Of a stretch of 64,000 nt of DNA, positions 60,212 to 64,000 are shown piece after piece. The stretch covers positions 1,364,001-1,428,000 of the forward strand of contig NZ_LT629732.1 of the NCBI RefSeq assembly GCF_900104745.1, in the 5' to 3' direction. The first letter of the stretch is position 1. Each line of letters starts with the position of its first letter. A program made the position numbers and the translations under genes. Under the pieces are notes generated by a model. The model ran no database searches. It was given only the letters and a program-made list of their open reading frames with translations, and was not told where the DNA came from. Origin of the DNA: Actinopolymorpha singaporensis (GTDB lineage: Bacteria; Actinomycetota; Actinomycetes; Propionibacteriales; Actinopolymorphaceae).

Positions 60212-61692
60212 TGGCGAACCTCCTGGCAGTTACCTCTCGCGCACCTGTGGTGCACCGGGTGGCCCCGATGGCCGCTTACCAGCATGTCCGGGCTGATTGG
60301 GAGATTTCTTGGAACCAGCGTGGCCGGCCCCTGTGGGTTTCCTGGGAAACGCCGGGTTTGTGGAGGCGCTCGGCTGTCCGGGCAGGGCCAGGGCAGGGGG
60401 CAGGGCTGGTCGGACCCGCTGGGATTCGTGGGAGTCGCGGAGGTCCCGGTGATATGCCGGGGAAAGGTGAGCCGGAACGCCGCGCCGCCGCCAGGAGCCG
60501 CCAGCGCCTCGACCTCACCGTGGTGCCGGGCGACGATCTCCCCGACCAGCGCCAGCCCGATGCCGAACCTCCGCTGCCGCCCGTCCGGCGACCTGCCACC
60601 GGCCGAGGAGAACCGGTCGAACATCCGGGGCTCCAGCGCCGGGTCCAGTCCGGGGCCGTCGTCGGCGACCTCCACCACGGCCTGCCGGTCGGCCGCGTGG
60701 ACCGTCACGGTGACGCTCTGCTCCGCGTGCCGGACGGCGTTGTCGAGCAAGGCGGTCAGCGCCCGGCGCAGCGCAACCGGTGCGCCCCGTACCACCACCG
60801 GCTCCTCTCCGCCCTCCGCCCGCACGGTGACGCCACGTGCACCGGCCACCGCGGCGCCGGCCGCCGCCACCCCGCTGGCCAGCACCCGCAGGTCGATCTC
60901 CTCCGTGGCCCCCTCGGCGTGCGGGTCGGCGGCGAGCAGGAGGTCCTCGAGCACGGCGGCGAGGTTGTCGCTGTCGTGCACCAGGCTCTCGGCGTCGGCG
61001 AGCGCGGCCTGGTGGTCGTGCCCTCGCTGCAGGTGCCGGCGCAGCAGTTGGGCGCGGGTGGTGAGCAGCGTGAGCGGCGTACGGAGTTCGTGACTGGCAT
61101 CGGCGACGAACCTGCGCTGCAGGCTGAGGGCGTTGGCCAGCGGCTGGACCGCCCGTACGCCGAGCACGGCGCCCGCCCCGGCGGCCAGCACCAGCCCGAG
61201 CCCGCCGACCAGGAGCAGGGAGAACAGCAGGTGCCCGCGGTCGGCGCGCACCGGGCCGAGGTCGAGGACGCCCTGGACCGTGGTGTCGCCGCGCCGCATG
61301 GTGAAGATCTGGTACTCCGCGCCGTTCACGTCGCGTTCGTGGGTCTCCGCGACGCCGGTGCGGGCGGTCCGGGCGAGCGCCTCCGGGTCCGCGGCGCCCG
61401 CCGGCAGGCCCTCGGTGCTGCGACGTCCGTCCGGCCCGTCTATCACCAGCCAGGTGTTGGCGGGGGCGTCGGCGACGTCGCCGTCGGCCCGGCCGACCGC
61501 GGCGGCCAGCATCGACCTCGTACCTTCCGCCTCGGCGTGCAGCACCACGGCGAGGGTCACGCCCACCAGGACGGTGACGATGGCGGCGACGATCAGGCCC
61601 GCCTGGATGCCGAGGCGTACCGCCGTACGCCGCAGCATCGCCGACTCGGCACCGGTCAGGCGCGCGTCGCGGAGCCGGCCACGGCTGGTCAC
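60196..61692 (-). CDS. two-component sensor histidine kinase with an odd C-terminal tail
   Basis: A 498-residue membrane kinase. Transmembrane helices at about 26-50 and 154-178 flank an extracytoplasmic domain of about 100 residues. A HAMP-like segment leads to the phospho-acceptor His201 in ASHELRTPLTLL, then an HATPase_c domain with N-box LLDNAVRH, G1 DDGPGLDP and FGIGLALVGEIV. The domain ends near residue 415 (FRLTFP). The last 82 residues are Pro/Cys/Arg-rich with no family match and run over the ribosome site and start of the next gene, suggesting a lost stop codon or frameshift. GTG 61692 overlaps the regulator stop (GTGA). Confidence 0.88.
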   Translation of the reverse strand: MTSRGRLRDARLTGAESAMLRRTAVRLGIQAGLIVAAIVTVLVGVTLAVVLHAEAEGTRSMLAAAVGRADGDVADAPANTWLVIDGPDGRRSTEGLPAGAADPEALARTARTGVAETHERDVNGAEYQIFTMRRGDTTVQGVLDLGPVRADRGHLLFSLLLVGGLGLVLAAGAGAVLGVRAVQPLANALSLQRRFVADASHELRTPLTLLTTRAQLLRRHLQRGHDHQAALADAESLVHDSDNLAAVLEDLLLAADPHAEGATEEIDLRVLASGVAAAGAAVAGARGVTVRAEGGEEPVVVRGAPVALRRALTALLDNAVRHAEQSVTVTVHAADRQAVVEVADDGPGLDPALEPRMFDRFSSAGGRSPDGRQRRFGIGLALVGEIVARHHGEVEALAAPGGGAAFRLTFPRHITGTSATPTNPSGSDQPCPLPWPCPDSRAPPQTRRFPGNPQGPATLVPRNLPISPDMLVSGHRGHPVHHRCARGNCQEVRQCPPS

Positions 61693-62360
61693 GAGGACAC
61701 CTCACCCATCCGGTATCCCCGGCCGCGGACCGTGGTGACGACCGCCCGGCCGAGTTTGCGGCGCAGGTAGTGGACGTAGGTGTCCACGACCACCTCGCCC
61801 TCGGCGCCGGGGAAGACCCGGGCGAGGAGTTCGGTACGACTGAACACGTGGCTCGGCCGGGACGCCAGGGCGGCCAGCAGGTCGCACTCCCGCTCCGAGA
61901 GCTGGGCTCGGCCGACCTCGCGGGTGTCCAGGTTGAGCACTTCGTCCCCGATCGGCAGCAGCCGGGCCTGGTCCAGATGGCGCCGCCGCAACGCCCGGAG
62001 GCGGGCGAGGAGTTCGGCCACGTCGAACGGTTTGGGCAGGTAGTCCTCGGCACCCGCGTCCAGTCCCTCGACCCGGTTCGCGGGCGTGCCCAGCGCGGAC
62101 AGGACCAGTGCGGGGGTGGCGACGCCGCTGCTGCGGAGCCGGACCAGCAGGTCCAGCCCGTCGATCCCGGGCAGGCCGCGGTCCACGACGATCACGTCGT
62201 ACTCCCGGCTTAGGGCGCGGTGCAGCCCCCGCTGGCCGTCCGGCGCGAGGTCGACGGCGTACCCCTCCTCGGTGAGGAGGTCGGCCAGCATCGCGGCCAG
62301 CGTCTGGTCGTCCTCGACCAGCAGCAGCCGCGTGCGCGGGAAGGTGTCGGTGGGGCACAC
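61689..62360 (-). CDS. OmpR-family response regulator
   Basis: A 223-residue regulator (start GTG 62360; GTG 62390 would add 10 residues). Receiver domain about 10-120: acidic pocket VEDD, phospho-acceptor Asp60 in VIVVDRGLPGIDG, and Lys of LPKPF. Winged-helix DNA-binding domain about 130-223 with ELLARVFPGAEGEVVVDTYVHYLRRKL and a TVRGRGYRMG wing. It pairs with the histidine kinase encoded immediately downstream by a four-base overlap. Target genes unknown. Confidence 0.93.
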   Translation of the reverse strand: MCPTDTFPRTRLLLVEDDQTLAAMLADLLTEEGYAVDLAPDGQRGLHRALSREYDVIVVDRGLPGIDGLDLLVRLRSSGVATPALVLSALGTPANRVEGLDAGAEDYLPKPFDVAELLARLRALRRRHLDQARLLPIGDEVLNLDTREVGRAQLSERECDLLAALASRPSHVFSRTELLARVFPGAEGEVVVDTYVHYLRRKLGRAVVTTVRGRGYRMGEVSS

Positions 62361-62517
62361 GCGCCCATCTTCGCCCCTCACCCTGTGCACGTGCTTGGAC
62401 GCCGCTACGGAACGGTCCGGGAGGCGTCCCTCACGTGGCGTGACCGGCGGCGTGCCGCGGCCGTCTGAAGCGGACCACCGGCGCCGCCTGGGGCGACTGT
62501 CCGGAATGACCGCCCGG

Positions 62518-63423
62518 TCAGTGACCGTCGCCGGGCTGCTCGGCGGTCCTGGGCCCGCCGACGGTGGCCACGAGCTGCAGATAGTCGAACGGCACGACCA
62601 CGGCGTCCGGCTCGCCGCGGTTGAACCGGTCCCACAGCTCGGTGAACTCCTCCTCGAACGACTGCGCGTCCTCCTCGCTCATCCCGTCGACCGCCAGCTT
62701 GACCGGGCCGTACCACTGCCGGTACCTCCGGAACTGTTCGGCGACCGAGCGCGCGACCACGTCGACGCACCGAAGCTCCAGCCGCTGCTCGACGAGCTCC
62801 GCGTACGGGGCGAGGAGCTGGGCCAGCCCCTCGCGGGTGCCCCAGCGCAGCGGTGACGGACTGTCGACGGGCGGAGGCGCGTACTTCGCCACCAGGTGCA
62901 GCAGGCCGCCGAGCGCGCTGTCCGGAGTCCAGTTCGCCAGGCCGATCCGCCCGCCCGGCCGCAGCACCCGCAGCGCCTCGGCCGCGGCCCGCCCCTGGTC
63001 GGCGACGAACATCAGCCCGAACGTCGACGTCACCACGTCGAACTCCCCGTCGGCGAACGGCAGCACCGCGGCGTCGACCTCGACCGTCTCCAGCGGCAGC
63101 AGCTCGACGTCGGCGCGGAGCCGGGCGTGGTCGAGGAGTTCGGGTACGACGTCCACGCAGGTCACCCGGGCGTCCCGGCGGGCGGCGGCCAGGGCGGTGT
63201 TGCCGGTGCCGCCCGCGATGTCGAGCACGCGTTCACCGGGGCGGATGTCCAGCGCCAGCACCAGCTCCTCGCTGACCGGGACGATCCGGTTGGCGATGCG
63301 CTGGAACTCACCGGCCGCCCAGGTCGACCGGGCGATCCCGGCCGGGGACGGCGGCGCGAACCCGGTGCCGCCGGTGCCGCCGGTGCCGCCGGTGCCGGTG
63401 GTCCCGCTGACAGCCTTGGTCAC
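62518..63423 (-). CDS. class I SAM-dependent methyltransferase
   Basis: A 301-residue methyltransferase. The SAM-binding motif VLDIAGGTGNTALAAARR (about 66-83) is followed by motif II at VTCVDVVPELL and motif III/IV around LPFADGEFDVVTSTFGLMFV. The N-terminus has a Gly/Thr repeat tract. Similar to UbiE/COQ5-like or small-molecule methyltransferases of unknown target. It starts at ATG 63423 and lies next to the partial phosphotransferase on the same strand, 64 bases away. Confidence 0.85.
   Translation of the reverse strand: MTKAVSGTTGTGGTGGTGGTGFAPPSPAGIARSTWAAGEFQRIANRIVPVSEELVLALDIRPGERVLDIAGGTGNTALAAARRDARVTCVDVVPELLDHARLRADVELLPLETVEVDAAVLPFADGEFDVVTSTFGLMFVADQGRAAAEALRVLRPGGRIGLANWTPDSALGGLLHLVAKYAPPPVDSPSPLRWGTREGLAQLLAPYAELVEQRLELRCVDVVARSVAEQFRRYRQWYGPVKLAVDGMSEEDAQSFEEEFTELWDRFNRGEPDAVVVPFDYLQLVATVGGPRTAEQPGDGH
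63362..63397 (-). repeat. 9-base tandem repeat in the methyltransferase N-terminus
   Basis: Units of CCGGTGCCG type run from 63362 to 63397, about four copies. They encode G-T-G repeats after the first ten residues. Multiple of three, so slippage would not shift frame. Confidence 0.88.
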
Positions 63424-63487
63424 CCTGCCAGCGTCGCAGACCGGCCGCCGGCGAGCCGGCGGATAAGCCGAATCTCAGGCCCGGGAC

Positions 63488-64000
63488 TCAGTCGAACAGG
63501 TGGCGATGGTCCTCGCTCCACCGGATCCGGTTCGCGAGTTCGGTCAGGTAGCCGGACGCGACCAGCTCGACCTGGCGCTCGTGCCCCTCCTCGGCCAGCC
63601 GGCGGACGAAATCCAGGCCGGCCCGCTGGATCGCGATCACCTCCTCCGCCAGTCCCGTGGTGTCGGACAGGCCGTACTCGGTGGCGAAGATCTCCAGTCG
63701 CCGGCGACGGTCCGGCGGGCCGGGGTAACGGAGCCAGCGCACACACTCCTCGTCGTCGCGAAACGGTGCGACGTATTCCAGCGCGTACGCCACGTCCTGC
63801 ATGACCGGCCCGGGTCCGGCGTACTCCCAGTCCAGCAGGCCGACTGGCGAGACGCCGTTCCACACGATGTTCCAGGGCCCGAAGTCGTTGTGGCAGACGA
63901 CTTCGCCCGGGCCGCCGGTGCCGGTGCGGCCACCGGACCACACGGGCGGCTGCGCGGGCGACCAACCGGCCACCGCCTGGTGGTAGTCGCGTAGCAGGTG
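63488..64000 (-). CDS. phosphotransferase (APH-like) protein, 5'-partial at the window edge
   Basis: The frame continues past the last base of the window, so the start is not seen; 171 C-terminal residues are present. The visible part has an intact active site: CHNDFGPWNIVW (His, catalytic Asp, metal Asn) and LLDWEYAGPGPVMQDVAYAL (metal Asp). ATG-like starts at 63973 or inside the visible part are internal, since conserved sequence HLLRDYHQAVAGW lies before them. It is a useful contrast to the gene at 14424, which lacks the corresponding Asn and Asp. Substrate unknown: such proteins phosphorylate aminoglycosides, choline, amino alcohols or sugars. Confidence 0.88.
   Translation of the reverse strand, partial: HLLRDYHQAVAGWSPAQPPVWSGGRTGTGGPGEVVCHNDFGPWNIVWNGVSPVGLLDWEYAGPGPVMQDVAYALEYVAPFRDDEECVRWLRYPGPPDRRRRLEIFATEYGLSDTTGLAEEVIAIQRAGLDFVRRLAEEGHERQVELVASGYLTELANRIRWSEDHRHLFD

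Overview
The window is very GC-rich DNA with a high-GC actinomycete (Actinomycetota) gene style: many GTG starts, ATGA/GTGA stop-start overlaps, an F420-type luciferase-like oxidoreductase, a SigE-type ECF sigma factor, DUF3159 and DUF6297 membrane proteins, a Suc/ferredoxin-like protein and a bkd-type 2-oxoacid dehydrogenase. A member of the Propionibacteriales (Kribbella/Actinopolymorpha-like) would fit, but that placement is inference. I recognise no rRNA, tRNA, CRISPR array, transposase, integrase or phage gene. The window reads as a chromosomal metabolic and regulatory stretch.

Layout. 1-3.1 kb: DUF3159 membrane protein, a divergent HisC/Pat aminotransferase, and a Nudix-like/GNAT fusion whose Nudix box is eroded. 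3.2-7.0 kb: a heterodimeric ABC exporter with one degenerate ATP site, closed by a strong terminator. 7.5-11.0 kb: a glycine betaine/proline ABC uptake operon (ATPase with CBS domains, permease, lipoprotein), also terminated. 11-13.1 kb: an AT-richer leader, an RlpA-like secreted protein and a 5'-truncated HNH endonuclease remnant. 13.3-23.4 kb: Suc/ferredoxin-like protein, a phosphotransferase lacking key residues, thiolase (fadA-like), then a minus-strand block (sulfatase, GNAT, glycogen debranching-type enzyme), then a fused hydratase/3-hydroxyacyl-CoA dehydrogenase (fadJ-like). 23.5-25.1 kb: a SatD-like HTH protein with a membrane partner. 25.2-31.6 kb: acyl-CoA dehydrogenase, alpha-methylacyl-CoA racemase, and the E1alpha-E1beta-E2 operon of a branched-chain 2-oxoacid dehydrogenase. 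31.6-35.5 kb: PhoD phosphatase, a secreted crystallin-fold protein, and an ECF sigma factor with a membrane anti-sigma candidate. 35.5-40.0 kb: divergent 3-hydroxyacyl-CoA dehydrogenase (PaaH type) and PaaN aldehyde dehydrogenase, then an aldo/keto reductase. 40.1-42.1 kb: a lipoprotein and a nuclease toxin/YezG-type immunity pair. 42.2-50.2 kb: NHLRC2-like thioredoxin/NHL protein, TetR and a divergent MMPL exporter, then a TetR-ABC-DUF6297 operon. 50.3-55.5 kb: succinate-semialdehyde dehydrogenase, a large secreted GH43 enzyme, an LLM oxidoreductase. 55.6-59.7 kb: FadE5-like acyl-CoA dehydrogenase, a regulatory intergenic region, and PRPP synthetase plus S51 peptidase. 59.7-64 kb: DUF2231 protein, a histidine kinase/response regulator pair, a methyltransferase and the end of a second, intact phosphotransferase gene.

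Common threads. Acyl-CoA metabolism dominates: two acyl-CoA dehydrogenases, thiolase, two 3-hydroxyacyl-CoA dehydrogenases, racemase, BCKDH and PaaN, enough for much of branched-chain and aromatic acid catabolism. Promoter regions hold several candidate operators seen as inverted or direct repeats. Six or more genes carry in-frame minisatellites in linker or terminal segments. The items I find most worth following are the stand-alone nuclease/immunity pair, the SatD-like pair, the direct-repeat operators and strong hairpin between the FadE5-like gene and prs, and the two proteins with eroded active sites (Nudix-like and APH-like).
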